Of a DNA stretch of 64,000 nt, positions 1 to 11,842 are shown piece after piece. Source of the stretch: Rhabditoides inermis (taxonomy: Eukaryota; Nematoda; Chromadorea; Rhabditida; Rhabditidae). The notes under the pieces were generated by a model, which was not told the DNA's origin, did no database searches, and saw only the letters and a program-made list of their open reading frames with translations. The stretch is from contig CAWZYM010000440.1 of the NCBI GenBank assembly GCA_963966185.1, positions 203,643-267,642 of the forward strand, written 5' to 3'. The number at the start of each line of letters is the position of its first letter. Within the stretch, counting starts at the first letter, position 1. The position numbers and the translations under genes are program-made.

Positions 1-963
1 CGCCAGGATTAAGGTCTTGTGTGAGTGTAATACCAAGATCCTTAATCGATTCGACACAAAGTATAGTATGATCATCGCATTTATAGATAGATTTTATTGC
101 ACCTTTGCCAAAGTGTATCACATTGCACTTAGCAGTCGACAATGACAGTTGCCGCTCGTCAAGCCAATGGAATACACTATGCAAATCAGATTCAAGTAGA
201 TCGTGGAAGTTTATTATGTTTTGAGGAATAGACAACTTCATGTCATCTGCATAGAGATAGTACGAGCAGTGCTTTATAACAGAGCCGATTCCATTAATGT
301 AAATCATGAAAAGTAATGGTCCTACAACACTTCCTTGGGGAACACCACTCAATACGGGAATCCAGTCAGATAAGCATGTACCCACTCTAACCGACTGAGT
401 TCTTCCCGAGAGAAATAGTTGCAACCAGTACAGTGTTTTGCCATCTATCTTATAAGATCTACAAACTTCCATTAAACGCCTATGTACTACTGAATCAAAG
501 GCTTTCTTGATATCGAGATAAATCGAATCAACTGCTACTTTTTTTGACAAGTGAGAAACTAAATATCCAACATAATCAACCATTTCACTAGTCGTACCTC
601 TTCCGTCAAGAAACCCATGTTGTTGTTTATTGACTATTCCATATTTCCAGAGATGTGCACGTATGTTATAGCAAAGCATTCTTTCGAACACTCTACTAAC
701 ACAACATGTAAGAGTTATAGGTCTATAGTTGGTACATTTGCTTTTATCACCACTTTTAAATACCGGCACTACGATTCCCTTTCTCCATATTTCAGGTATA
801 ACACCATTATGAAAACAATCCGAGAATATCAATGAGAGAGGGTGTGCAATAACGGTTGCCAAAGATTGCAGTACTATTGATGGAATTTCGTCCGGGCCTT
901 GTGATATTTTTCGTTTAGTCCTTTTCAAATATTCATACACACAATGTGGGCTGAAGTCGACAT
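1..963 (-). mobile_element. Partial LINE reverse transcriptase, cut by left window edge
   Basis: Read on the minus strand, this stretch stays open from about 963 to base 1 and encodes the fingers and palm of a non-LTR reverse transcriptase. Visible landmarks are [47 protein letters not shown] and [10 protein letters not shown], with the catalytic DD intact. It is clearly the same family as the LINE at 23905-27690, sharing most of these blocks. The endonuclease half is absent: the match stops at about 963 and TTGTTTAC-rich repeats begin, so the copy is 5'-truncated, as is common after target-primed reverse transcription. The 3' end lies outside the window. The family is CR1/Jockey-like by motif; the exact clade is not resolved. 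Confidence 0.88.
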
Positions 964-2140
964 TGAAGATAAAGCTCTGTACTTTGTGTACTTCATGTTA
1001 GAGACTTTAAAACACATTTCTGAGTTGTTTACAAACTTGTTTACTTGTTTACTTCACTTGTAAACAACAAATGTGAACTCAGTACTTGGTCTAGTACACG
1101 TAAGACACCTTTAAAATTATATTTGTACTTGTTTACTTTTTTGTTTACTTGTTTACATGCAAAATAAACAACAAAATCGAACTGAATACTTTGTGTACTA
1201 CATGTTAGAGACTTTTAAAACACATTTCTGAGTTGTTTACAAACTTGTTTACTTGTTTACTTCACTTGTAAACAACAAATATTAACTCAGTACTTGGTCT
1301 AGTACACGTGAGAAACCTTTTAAATGAGATTTGGAGTTGTTTACTTATTTGTTTACTTGTTTACTGTTGTTGTTTACCAATTTTTTCAAACTTGTTTACT
1401 TGTTACTTGTACCAAGTATGAAGTCTCTAGGTAGAAAACTGACAGAGTTCATATAGAAGTATCACAAATTTCAGATTCTATGTACAGAGTTGTTAGTGAA
1501 CCCATATAAGGAGTGATGCAAAAGAGCTCAATTACCTGTGTTATAATGACTTGTACCAGTTAACCATAAGTGCCAAGTATGGTGCCTGTACGTAGACTGA
1601 GTACAGTTTTAGAGAGCGTCAAAAATTCGACCCTCTATGTGAACCCATATAAGGAAATATGCAAATGAGATGTAAAGTTAGGTGTGCCGTCTCATGGACC
1701 ACCTTAGCTTAAGTCTAAAAGGTCAGCTCGAGATCTCTACTCAGAAACTCTGTACTCGAGCGGACAACAGACAAACAAACGCCATCTGACATTTTAGGGG
1801 GGGGGGGGAGACTAGCCGCCTGCGGCGGCTAGGTGAGCTTCAGAACAAGTCGAACATCTGTTTACTTTTTTGTTTACTTGTTTACATGTCAAATAATTAA
1901 TAAAAATTAAATCGAACAGTACTTTGTGTACTACATGTTAGAAATATTAGAAAAACATTTCTGAGTTGTTTACAAACTTGTTTACTTGTTTACTTCACTT
2001 AAAAACAACCATTATGAACTCGGTGTTTGGTCTAGTACACGTTAGATACCTTTTAAATGAGATTTGAAGTTGTTTACTTATTTGTTTATTTGCTTACTCG
2101 AACTGTTAACCGAACATTTTGGACTTGTTTACTTGTTACC
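964..2140. repeat. TTGTTTAC-rich interspersed repeat block
   Basis: No gene is seen. The block repeats phrases of about 150-250 bp built on runs of TTGTTTACTTGTTTAC, each followed by 'acttggtctagtacacgttagatacct'-like text. The same phrases recur at 5830-8120 and 9640-9960, and in reverse complement at 44260-50200. A short GC-rich palindrome sits at 1812-1832 after a G-run. A CArG-like CCATATAAGG followed by ATGCAAAT occurs near 1625-1652. Confidence 0.75.
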
Positions 2141-5100
2141 TGTACCAAGTATCAAGATTGTAGCTATTATAGAAACTGATATATAAACATCACCTTATTT
2201 GGGATATGCAAATAAGGTATAGTTAGAAACAATGTGTTCCAAACATTTTTATCACTTCAGTAGTTCGTACGTATACCAAGTATCAAGATCGTAGCTATAA
2301 TAGGAGCTGAGGTATGAACATGACCTTATTTGGCTTATGCAAATGAAGTATAATTAGATAATTTGTATACCAGTTTGTACTCAAGTATATTGTACTTATA
2401 CAAAGTATCAAGATTGTAGCTAAAATAGGAGCCGAGATATAAATGTTACCTTCTTTGGAGTATGCAAATGAGGTTTATTTAAATAAGTTGTACATCAAAC
2501 ATTTTGAACTCATGTACTTCGTACTTATACCAAGTATCAAGATTGTAGCTATAATAGGAGCTGAGAAAAGAACATGACCTTATTTGGGAGATTGCAATGA
2601 GGTTTAATTAAACAAGTTGTATACCAAACAGTTTTTTCTCAAGTACTTTGTACTTTTACCAAGTATCAAGATTGTAGCTATAATAGGAGCCGAGAAATGA
2701 ACATGACCCTATTAGGGATATGTAAATGAGGTTTAATTAAATAACTTGTATACGAAACAGTTTGTACTCAAGTATTTTGTAGTTATAGCAAGTATAAAGA
2801 TTGTAGCTATAAAATGAGCTGAGATATGAACATGACATTATTTGGATTATTCGAATGAGGTTTTATGAAATAAATTATATTCAATTCAATTCAATTCAAT
2901 TTATCGCATATAAGGGTGATTAAAATGTGCGAGTTGAAGAAGGACATTACAGTGATAATACGATAGTGTGTGGGGGTGGGGGGTAAAACGAGATGAGCTA
3001 CTACCGCGCCTTGCTCAAGGGTACTGGCGGAGACAAAGGCGAAATGGAACGTATGAAGTGTGGGGACACAGATACATGCGCACAAGAGATGACATGTGAG
3101 AGACGTCCAAACTCTCCAGTCATGATGCACGAATCCGAGACAACGGGAAACCGCCAGATCCAGATCTGACAAGTTCTCTGAACTGCTCCGCACTTCGCAC
3201 TCCTACCACATCAGAAGAAAGGCTATTCCAGTAAGTATAGGCTCTGTGAATGCTCGTGAGTAGTTTGTTCGCAGGATCAAAAGAAGGGATAATTCGCATG
3301 TTGTGTGAATGCCTTGTTGATGTTTGGATGATATTGAATATACCATCTGCATCAAACGGCGAAATATGGTGGGCAATTTTGAAGAGAAAAGTGACGTCAT
3401 TCAAGAATCTACGAGACTCAAGTGTCTCGAGACCCAGCAGGCGGAGCCTCTCAGAATACCCGAGGGAGAGGTGACCGGCTCGATGGCAGATGCGTCGCGT
3501 AAAGTAGCGTTGCACGCCCTCTAACATGTTTACCATGCGCACGCTAGATGGGCTCCACACTTCTGTACAATGTTCAAGCTTACAGCGAATGTATGTTACA
3601 TAAGCTTTCACTAGAACAGTGAGATTGCGTGTTTGATATGCCCTCAGAAAAATGTTTATTGACCAAAGCGCGCCATTGACTATGCGGGAGATGTGAGTTT
3701 CGAAGCACAGATATATATACGAAACAGTTTGTACTCGAGTACTTTGTACTTAAACCAAGTATCAAGATTGTAGCTATAACATGACCTGAGATATAAACAT
3801 GACCCTTTTTGGAATATTCAAATAAGGTTTAATTAAATAAACTGTATACGAAACAGTTTGTACGCAAGTACTTTGTACTTATACCAAGTTTCAAAATTGT
3901 AGCTATAACATGACCTGAGACATAAGTATGACCTTATTTGGAATATTGAAATAAGGTTTAATTAAATAAATTATATACGAAACAGTATATACGAAATACT
4001 CAAGTACTTTGTACTTATACCAAGTATCAAGATTGTAGCTATAAAAAACATGAGATATAAACATGACCTTATTTGGAGTATGCAAATGAGGTTTTATTTA
4101 ATAAGTTGTATTCCAAACAGTTTGTACTCCAGTACTTTGTACTTATACCAAGTATCAAGACTGTAGCTATAAAAGAACCTGAGATATAAGCATGACCTTA
4201 TTTGGTGTTTGTAAATGAGGTTTAGTTAAATAGGTTGTATACTAAACAGTTTGTACTCCAGTATTTTGTACTTATACCAAGTACGAAGAATGTAGCTATA
4301 ATAGGAGCTGAGATATGAACATGACCTTGTTTGGGATATTATAATGAGCTTTAACTGAATAAGTTGTATACCCAACAGGTTGTACTGAAGTACTTAGTAC
4401 TTATACCAAGTATCAAGATTGTAGCTATAAAACAAGCTGAGATATGAACATGACCTTAATTGGAATATTCGAAAGAGGTTTAATAAATAAGTTATATACC
4501 AAACAGTTTGTACTCAAGTACTTTGTACTTACACTAAGTATAAAGATTGAAGCTATTACCTGACCCGAGATATACACATGACCCCATTTGGAATATTCAA
4601 ATGAGGTTTGATTAAATAAGTTATATACCAAACAGTTTGTACCCAAGTACTTTGTACTTATACCAAGTATCAAGATTGTAGCTATATTAGGAGCTGAGAT
4701 ATGAACATGACCTTATTTGGAGTATGCAAATGAGGGTTTATTTAATAAGTTGTATTCCGAACAGTTTGTACTCCAGTACTTTGTACATATACCAAGTATC
4801 AAGACTGTAGCTATAAAAGAACCTGAGATATAAGCATGACCTTATTTGGTGTTTGTAAATGAGGTTTAGTTAATTAAGTTGTATACTAAACAGTTTGTAC
4901 TTCAGTATTTTGTACTTATACCAAGTACGAAGATCGTAGCTATATTAGGAGCTGAGATATGAACATGACCTTGTTTGGGATATTATAATGAGCTTTAACT
5001 AAATAAGTTGTATACCCAACAGGTTGTACTGAAGTACTTTGTACTTATACCAAGTATCAAGATTGTAGCTATAAAAAAAGCTGAGTTATGAACATGACCC

Positions 5101-5390
5101 TATTTGGAATTTTCGAACGAGGTTTAATTAAATAAGTTATATACCAAACAGTTTGTACTCAAGTACTTTGTACTTATACTAAGTATAAAGATTGAAGCTA
5201 TAACATGACCCGAGATATACACATGACCCTATTTGGAATATTCAAATGAGGTTTAATTAAATAAGTTGTATACCAAACACTTTCTACTCTAAAACTTTGT
5301 ACTTATACCAAGTATAAAAATTGTAGCTATAATAGGAGCTGAGATATGAACATGACCTTATTAGGGATATGCTAATGAAGTGAAAAAGGA
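2141..5390. repeat. About 129-bp satellite array, roughly 19 diverged copies
   Basis: The phrase ACCAAGTATCAAGATTGTAGC returns about every 127-133 bp (near 2145, 2275, 2402, 2532, 2660, 2788, then 3756 and on to about 5308). Each unit also carries TATGCAAATGAGGTTTAATT-like text and GTTTGTACTCAAGTACTTTGTAC. Copies differ by point changes and short indels, so the array is old compared with the 883-bp array on the right. It is broken by a LINE fragment at 2880-3712. About three copies occur in reverse complement at 45975-46335. No coding potential is credible. Confidence 0.85.
2880..3712 (-). mobile_element. 5'-truncated LINE 3' end inserted in the satellite
   Basis: A minus-strand frame from about 3705 to the stop at 3120 encodes the region C-terminal to the RT palm in CR1/Jockey-type elements (YVTYIRCKLEHCTEVWSP, LEGVQRYFTRRIC, YWNSLSSDVV, FRELVR). 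About 215 bp of 3' untranslated sequence follow, ending in a pentanucleotide tail, (TTGAA)n on the minus strand, at about 2879-2903. A microsatellite tail of this kind is typical of CR1/L2-group LINEs. Both flanks are satellite text and share only a short TATAT stretch, so the target duplication is unclear. It is related to, but not the same subfamily as, the LINEs at 1-963 and 23905-27690. Confidence 0.8.
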
Positions 5391-5703
5391 AAATTAAAGC
5401 TATCGACACTACAGTACTCTAACCTTGAAAGGACATCTCAGTAGCTCTAAAATAGACCATACTTTACATATAACTGGTCAACTCTCAGATTCTATGTCCC
5501 CAAATATGCAAATTTTCCAGGGAGAACCTCTATAAGGAGAAATCAGATCATGACCACATGTAAACGTACTCGTGCCAGGACCACTTCAGACCTAATTTCG
5601 AAACGACAACGTTGAACTCTAACGAAAACTTGAGATACTGACGCGGACAAACAAACAGACAAACAGACACCATAGCAAATTTAGGGGGGCCGGCAGGGGC
5701 AGA

Positions 5704-5811
5704 CTAGCGGCCGGAGGCTCGCTTCGCTCGCCTCCGGCCGCTAGTGGCGGCGCTTCGCGCCGCGTTTGCTCCAAGGCTCGCGCGCCTTCGGCGCGCTCGC
5801 CTTTCTGTTGT
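5704..5811. repeat. GC-rich triple-hairpin island (copy 1)
   Basis: Three consecutive palindromes lie in AT-rich surroundings: CTAGCGGCCGGAGGC...GCCTCCGGCCGCTAG, GCGGCGC-TTC-GCGCCGC, and a GCTCGCGCGCC-TTCG-GCGCGCTCGC hairpin with a C(TTCG)G loop. Other copies keep the same order or its reverse complement. Confidence 0.85.
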
Positions 5812-6984
5812 ATAATCTCTAAGTATATACTCATAACATAACTTTAAACAACAACTTTGAACTCAGTACTCGATCTAGTACACGTTAGATACCTAATAAA
5901 TGAGATTTGTACTTGCTTATTTTTTTTACTTGTTTTCATGTCAAATAAGCAATGAAATAGAACTGAGTACTTTGTATACTACACGTTAAAGACTTTAAAA
6001 ACACATTTCTGAATTGTTTACAAAGTTGTTTACTTGTTTACTTCACTTGTAAACAACAAATATGAACTCAGTACTTGGTCTAGTATACGTTAGATATCTT
6101 TAAAATGAGATTTGTGGTTGTTCCCGTTCTTGTTTACTTGTGTACAAGCCAAATAAACAACAAAATCGAACTGAGTACTTTGTGTACTATATGTTAAAGA
6201 CCTTTAAAACATATTTCTGAGTTGTTTACAAACTTGGTTACTTGTTTACTTCACTTGTAAACAACAAATATGAACTCAGTACTTGGTCTAGTACACGTTA
6301 GATACCTTTAAAATGAGATTTGAAGTTGTTTATTTATTTGTTTACTTGTTTACATCAGAAACAAACAACAAAATCGAACTCAGTAATTTGTGTACTACAT
6401 GTTAGAGACCTTTAAAAAACCTTTCTGAGTTGTTTACATACTTGTTTACTTGTTTACTTCAGTTGTAAACAACAAATCTGACCTCAGTACTTGGTCTAGT
6501 ACACGTTAGATACCTTAAAAATGAGATTTGGAGTTGTTTACTTATTTGTTTATTTGTTTACTGTTGTTGTTTACCAAAAAATTGAACTTGTTTACTTGTT
6601 ACCTGTACCGAGTTTGAACCTTTTAGCTCAAAAACCGAACCAAATTATTAAAATGAATGTGATTCTGAGTAATTAAAAGTGACATTTAAAAAAAAATTAA
6701 AATTCAAAAAATAGATAAAAAAAATCTGGAAAAATTCACAGTGAAAGGTGTTAAGGTACTGATAATTAAATTACAGAATCCAGCTCTCAACTCTCGCTCA
6801 GTAAAAAGTTACAGGGGTGCAAAATTTTTACCAAATATGGAATATGCAAATGAGGTGTCAAAGAAACGATTGCGTGCCAGACCCCAACCATGTTTAACCC
6901 CAAAAGGAGAGCCCTGAGAGTCTACTCAGTATTGAGTTCTGAGACTGGACAGACACCATAGGAAATTTTAGGGGGGGGAGAGAG

Positions 6985-7080
6985 GCGACCGGAGGCTCGC
7001 TTCGCTCGCCTCCGGCCGCTAGTGGCGGCGCTTCGCGCCGCGTTTGCTCCAAGGCTCGCGCGCCTTCGGCGCGCTCGCTT
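6985..7080. repeat. GC-rich triple-hairpin island (copy 2)
   Basis: Same three-hairpin order as the island at 5704-5811. The outer end has lost its CTAG (it reads GCGACCGGAGG), so the first palindrome is shortened on one side. Confidence 0.8.
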
Positions 7081-7333
7081 TTCCGCTGTATAACCTCCAC
7101 ATATATACTCATAACATAACTTTAAACAACAACTCTGAAATCAGTTCCCGGTCTAGAACACGTAGGATACCTATAAAATGAAATTTGTACTTGTTTACTT
7201 TTTTGTTTACTTGTTTACATCAGGAACAAACAACACAATCAAACTCTGTACTTTGTGTACTTCATGTTAAAGATCCTAAAACACATTTCTGAGTTGTTTT
7301 CGCCATAGGAAATTTTAGGGGGAGAGAGAGGCG

Positions 7334-7432
7334 ACTAGCGGCCGGAGGCTCGCTTCGCTCGCCTCCGGCCGCTAGTGGCGGCGCTTCGCGCCGCGTTTGC
7401 TTCAAGGCTCGCGCGCCTTCGGCGCGCTCGCC
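7334..7432. repeat. GC-rich triple-hairpin island (copy 3)
   Basis: Intact version with the CTAG-bounded outer palindrome and both inner hairpins. It lies only about 250 bp from copy 2, and the same flanking phrase lies on both sides. Confidence 0.82.
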
Positions 7433-8321
7433 TTTCCGCTGTATAACCTCTAAAAATATACTCATAACATAACTTTAAACAACAACTCTGAACTCAGTAC
7501 CCGGTCTAGTACACGTTAGATACCTATTAAATGAGATTTGTACTTGTTTACTTTTTTGTTTACTTGTTTGCATGCCGAATAAACAATAAAATCGAACTGA
7601 GTACTTTGTATACTACATGTTAGAGACCTTTAAAACACTTTTCTGAGTTGTTTACAAAGTTGTTTACTTGTTTACTTCACTTGTAAACAACAAATATGAA
7701 CTCAGCAGTTGGTCAAGTACACGTTAGATACCTTTAAAATGAAATTTGGAGTTGTTTACAAGTTTGTTTACTTGTTTACTTTTCATGTAAACAACTAATT
7801 TGAACTCAGTACATGGTCTAGTACACGTTAGATACCTCTGAAATGAAATTTTATGTTGTTTACTTCTTTGTTTACTTGTTGTCATGAGTTGTTTACTATC
7901 ATAAATGTACTTGTGTTCTTGTGTTATGGTATGAGTATGCAGTGTCCACCTTGAAAACTAACAAAGTTATTAAAGTTTCCGAGATTGTTTACATAATTTG
8001 TTTACTTGTTTACTTGTTTACATAAAATGTTTACTAAAAGTTTTGTCTTAGTTAGGTTGTTGTATGGTGTGAATATGAACTCTCTACCTCAATTCGTTCT
8101 TGAGTTATAGTGAAAAGTTTGTTTTCGAGTCAAAGTCCAAAGTTCCTCTCGTGGAACCCATATAAGGAGTTATGCAAATGAGATGTCTGATTTATGCTGA
8201 CGTTCCAGGGACCATAGAACCTTAACTCTGAAAGGGCATCTCTTAGTCGAGTTCCGTAAGAGCTGTACCTCAGCTGACAAACAGAGTCCATAGGAAATTT
8301 TAGGGGGGGAGAGTGGCGAAC

Positions 8322-8420
8322 TAGCGGGCCGGAGGCTCGCTGCGCTCGCCTTCGGCCGCTAGTGGCGGCGCTTCGCGCCGCGTTTGCTCCAAGGCTCGCG
8401 CGCCTTCGGCGCGCTCGCCT
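8322..8420. repeat. GC-rich triple-hairpin island (copy 4)
   Basis: Same order. The outer palindrome carries mismatches (CGCTGCGCTCGCCTTCGGCC). It is preceded by CCATAGGAAATTTTAGG and a G-run, as in the other left-flank copies. Confidence 0.8.
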
Positions 8421-8506
8421 TTCCGCTGTATAACCTCTAAATATATACTCATAACATAACTTTACACAACAACTCTGAACTCAGTATCCGGTCTAGTACA
8501 CGTTAG

Positions 8507-8843
8507 ATTTTTTTTAAAAAGTACTCGGCGTAAAGAGATGAACTTTATCTTAACCCAATCCAGTAAAAGTACATCTATAAAACGTTTACAAATACAAACA
8601 CAAACCTGCACATCGCTCTCTCTTCTCTCTCTATCTCTCTCTCTCTTCCCTCTCCTATCCTATGTTTTTTTACTGAATTCTTCTCTGTTCATGTCGTTGT
8701 GGTAACTTGTTAGCAACAACAACATAACATTTCAGTATGCGCAGGTTTGTGTTAGTTTTTGTAAACGTTTTATAGATGTACTTTTACTGGATTGGGTTAA
8801 GACAAAGTTAATCTCTTTACGCCGAGTACTTTTTAAAAAAAAT
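8507..8843. mobile_element. Foldback element/MITE with arms of about 105 bp
   Basis: The left arm (8507-8613) begins ATTTTTTTTAAAAAGTACTC and the right arm (8737-8843) is its near-perfect reverse complement, including GGCGTAAAGAGAT and CAGTAAAAGTACATCTATAAA. The loop of about 120 bp is CT-rich and AT-rich and has no coding potential. No convincing target duplication is visible. The right-arm sequence continues into a larger repeat also present at 10225-10400. Confidence 0.75.
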
Positions 8844-9640
8844 ATATGTGCTTTTGTTGAATTTCAAAGAAATTCCGATATGTGCTGAACTACATATGAC
8901 TATTCATCTGGACTGGATTATATCAAATTTATCCATCTATCTTCTTCTGTTCTCTTCCTCCCTCTGTTCCTTCTATCTCGCTCAGCTCTCACTCAATGTT
9001 ATTCCACTTTTTGCTCTCTCTCCCTCTCTCTCTCCTCTATCTCGCTTTCTCTCTCTCTATCTATCTATCTCTCTTTCTTTCTTTCCATCTCTCTCTTTTT
9101 TTCTTTTCATCTCTCTCTTTCTCTTTCTTTCCATCTCTCTCTTTGTCATTCTCTCTCCATCTTTCTCTGCCCATCTCTCTCAATATCTGCCATTATCTCT
9201 CTTATATCTGCCCTTTTCTTTCTTCTTTCTCCCATGCACCACACGTCACAACGTATTCACGGATCGCCGTTACGTTTCACAAAAAGTTTTTCCAACATAT
9301 TTTCTCACTACCAGTCGCCTTTTGCGCTCTTCCTCCTGATTAAAGTTGGCGGGATCAAAACAATGTAAACCCGGCGCGCATTAGATGCTGGCGGCGGCGG
9401 GACACGAAACACGCTGGCCTTTCGCCTAGTGCGCGCGCGGGATCGCGCATAACTTCTTTCAGAGAAGAGATACAAAGATGCCGTCGACCAGTGATCTGGC
9501 CTACGGAACGGTGCGGATCTAACTAGCATGATTTGGACGAGTTCACATTGTTGATAATATGACCTTTGGATATCGCTTCTTGAGATTTCTGGCGCGAGCC
9601 TTTTCCTAAGCCAAAAGAGAGGGCGCTGCGCGCCCTCTCT
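8737..9640. repeat. Pyrimidine-tract repeat, copy A
   Basis: This copy consists of a GCAGGTTTGTGTTAG-type start, a TATATGTGCTTTTGTTGAA phrase, a CT-rich tract (about 8940-9235), and a module with TCAGAGAAGAGATACAAAGA and GTGATCTGGC, ending in the palindrome GAGAGGGCGCTGCGCGCCCTCTC. A second copy with the same order lies at 10225-11842. Long frames through the tract are low-complexity and not genes. Confidence 0.7.
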
Positions 9641-10224
9641 AATACCTATTAAATGAGATGTGTACTTGTTTACTTTTTTGTTTACTTGTTTACATGTCAA
9701 ATAAAACAATAAAATCGAACTGAGTACTTTGTATACTACACGTTAGAGACCTTTAAAACACATTTCTGACTCGTTTACAAAGTTGTTTACTTGTTTACTT
9801 CACTTGTTACCAACATATATGAACTCAGTACTTGGTCTAGTACACGTTAGATACCTTTAAAATAGGATTTGGAGTTGTTTACTTCTATGTTTACTTGTTT
9901 ACTGTTGTTGTTTACCAAATTTTTTAAACTTGTTCATTTGTTACTTGTATATAAGTTTCGTAGTAACTATGAATACGTTTTTTACTCACTTTTTTCAAGC
10001 CAATGCACGTGATTCCTGCCCACAGCCGCTTTTCGTCAGCTCGGTAAAAAAACTGGCAGCTACGTTCAACTCATTCGTAATAGTGAGGCAAATAGAGTAA
10101 TAGAGACGCAAATATTAGTAAATATGCTTGCGGGCCAATTTCCATGTTTTTCCAACATAATGTGAAAACATTTCTCTCGACTCCTATACTCCTATTTATC
10201 TTCATCGTCAACTGTTTTTAACCT
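9641..10224. repeat. TTGTTTAC-type repeat and unassigned AT-rich sequence
   Basis: 9641-9960 repeats the TTGTTTAC phrases of the left flank. 9961-10224 shows no recognisable feature beyond modest similarity to neighbouring repeats. Confidence 0.6.
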
Positions 10225-10462
10225 TGAAAGAGCAAGTTTGTGTTAGTTTTCATGTTCAGGTGTTTACGATTTGATTTTTTTAAAATTAATAATATATGCA
10301 TGCGCTTTTCTTAAATCAGGATAACACAAACAACTTTTTTTTACGGAAGTACTTTTTAAAAGATAATATATGTACTTTTGTTGAACTTCATAGAAATTTT
10401 CTCTCTCATCTTCATACATGTTCTTCTCTCATTGTTTCATCAATTTCATTTCGAATTGATTC

Positions 10463-10918
10463 AATATTCTCTCTCTTTCTCCCCCTCTCCCCCTCTCCCT
10501 CTCCCCCTCTCCCTTTCTCCATCTCCCCCTCCCTCTCCCCCTCTCCCTCTCCCCCTCTCCCTTTCTCTCTCTCCCCCTCCCTCTCTCCCCCTCCCCCTCT
10601 CTCCCTCTTTCCCTCTCTCCCCCTCTCCCCCTCTCCCCCTTTCTCTCTCTCCCTCACCATCTCTCCCTCTCCCTCTCCCTCTCCCCCTCCCCTCCCCCTC
10701 TCCCCCTCTTTCTCTCCCCCTCTCCTCCTCTCCCCCTCTCCCCCTCCCTCTCCCTCTCCCTCTCCCTCTCCCTTTCCCTCTCCCCCTCTCCCCCCTCTCT
10801 CTCTCTCCCTCTCCCCCTCTCTCTCTCTCCCTCTCCCCCTCTCCCTCTCCCCCTCTCCCTCTCCCCCTCTCCCCCCCCTCTCTCTCTCTCTCTCTCCCTC
10901 TCCCTCTCCCCCTCGCAC
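10463..10918. repeat. Polypyrimidine tract of about 450 bp (CT/CCCCT-rich)
   Basis: The plus strand is almost purely C and T, in blocks of CTCTCCCCCTCTCCC. All three plus frames and all three minus frames stay open simply because stop codons cannot form. Such homopurine/homopyrimidine tracts can form triplex (H-DNA), and the G-rich strand could form quadruplexes. No gene is supported. Confidence 0.9.
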
Positions 10919-11247
10919 TCTTGTGCTGCTTCTCTGCAAAGAACATACACTCTACGCATGATCTAGCCGTCCGCGCTCTCTGATAACAGCGTGCTCTCTG
11001 CGCGCACTCTTATTGCCTGCGCCCGCCCGGCAGACGATAACGAAAGCGAGCATCCAGCAGCGTGACGGGAACCACGGACCCACACACACGCTGGCCTGTC
11101 GCATACTGAGCGCGCGCGATCGCTCATAACTTCGTTCAGAGAAGAGATACAAAGATGCCCGCAACAAGTGATCTGGCGTACGGAACGGTGCGAATCATAA
11201 TAACATGATTTAAATAAGATCACATGGTTGCTATGGGTACCTTTTAA

Positions 11248-11766
11248 AGGAAAATACCACTCTAAATTTCATGTCATGGATTCTTTTCGAATTAGTAGTA
11301 TGAACATGCCAAATTTCGGTGAATACGAAATTGTATTTCCCAGTTTACAAAACATAACTTCTCAAAAAATTGTTAGTGAACAATGATCCAATGGAACTCA
11401 AACGCGTATTTTACCAGAAAACGAGTTATCTTTTCACTTTTACATGGTTCAGAGAAACTGTGAACAATAGAAATACTTAATAGATATCGAGAGTATAAAA
11501 TAACAAACGTGAAACCAACTTCGAAAACGAAACGTGCGACCCACAACTTTTCGTAGTGTATGGGACTGCCCCCGGTCTGCGCGCACACTCCGCGAGTGTG
11601 CGCGCAGACCGGGGGCAATCCCATACACTACAAAATTTACGAACACCTATTTTACATGATCTGTTCATTTTCAGCATACATTTTATTCATGAAAAGAGAT
11701 CGTATTTTCATATATTTTCACGTGCTAGTTGTAGTTTATTCACAAAATTTAAAGTGGTATGCTCCT
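11248..11766. mobile_element. TTAA-flanked MITE (piggyBac-type) with central palindrome
   Basis: The element is bounded by TTAA at 11244-11247 and 11767-11770. The left end reads AGGAAAATACCACT and the right end is AGTGGTATGCTCCT, imperfect inverted termini. TTAA duplication is the signature of piggyBac-superfamily insertion. No transposase frame is present, so it is non-autonomous. A 79-bp near-perfect palindrome sits inside at 11553-11631. Copy A of the host repeat lacks this insert, which supports the boundaries. Confidence 0.78.
11553..11631. repeat. 79-bp near-perfect palindrome inside the MITE
   Basis: Two arms of about 38 bp (GTAGTGTATGGGACTGCCCC and its reverse complement with one mismatch) flank a 3-nt centre. 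The arms contain GGTCTGCGCGCACACTC. It lies near the middle of the TTAA MITE and would extrude as a very stable hairpin. Confidence 0.9.
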
Positions 11767-11842
11767 TTAAAATAGCTAACAGAAAATTCTGGCGCGAGCC
11801 TTATTTTAACTCAAAAGAGAGGGCGCTGCGCGCCCTATCTAA

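Larger units (their letters stand above)
5391..8506. repeat. Mixed repeats: TTGTTTAC blocks alternating with GC-rich islands
   Basis: No gene is seen. AT-rich phrases dominated by TTGTTTAC alternate with four GC-rich hairpin islands (5704-5811, 6985-7080, 7334-7432, 8322-8420). Each island is preceded by CCATAGCAAATTT or CCATAGGAAATTTTAGG plus a G-run, and followed by a 'gtataacctctaaatatatactcataac' phrase. The portion 7780-8340 has a clear inverted counterpart at 44995-45560. Short frames across the islands, all containing ERAEGARAL, come from the repeated island sequence and are not credible genes. Confidence 0.75.
10225..11842. repeat. Pyrimidine-tract repeat, copy B (split by a MITE)
   Basis: Same order of parts as 8737-9640: GCAAGTTTGTGTTAG, a TATATGTACTTTTGTTGAA phrase, a long pyrimidine tract, the TCAGAGAAGAGATACAAAGA module and the terminal GGGCGCTGCGCGCCC palindrome. 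The last module is split by a TTAA-flanked insertion at 11248-11766 that copy A lacks at the equivalent place. Confidence 0.7.

Noticed and set aside
5619..7465. Three similar short minus frames containing ERAEGARAL and AAGGERSEPP
   Set aside because: They are translations of the palindromic GC-rich islands. Similarity reflects the repeat, and the reversed copies give different peptides.
8848..9343. Two overlapping plus frames of 115-163 codons
   Set aside because: They are Leu/Ser/Phe translations of a CT-rich tract with no domain; openness follows from base composition.
10296..10983. Several frames of 100-221 codons on both strands
   Set aside because: Produced by the homopyrimidine tract, which cannot form stop codons; only Pro/Leu/Ser or Arg/Glu/Gly repeats.
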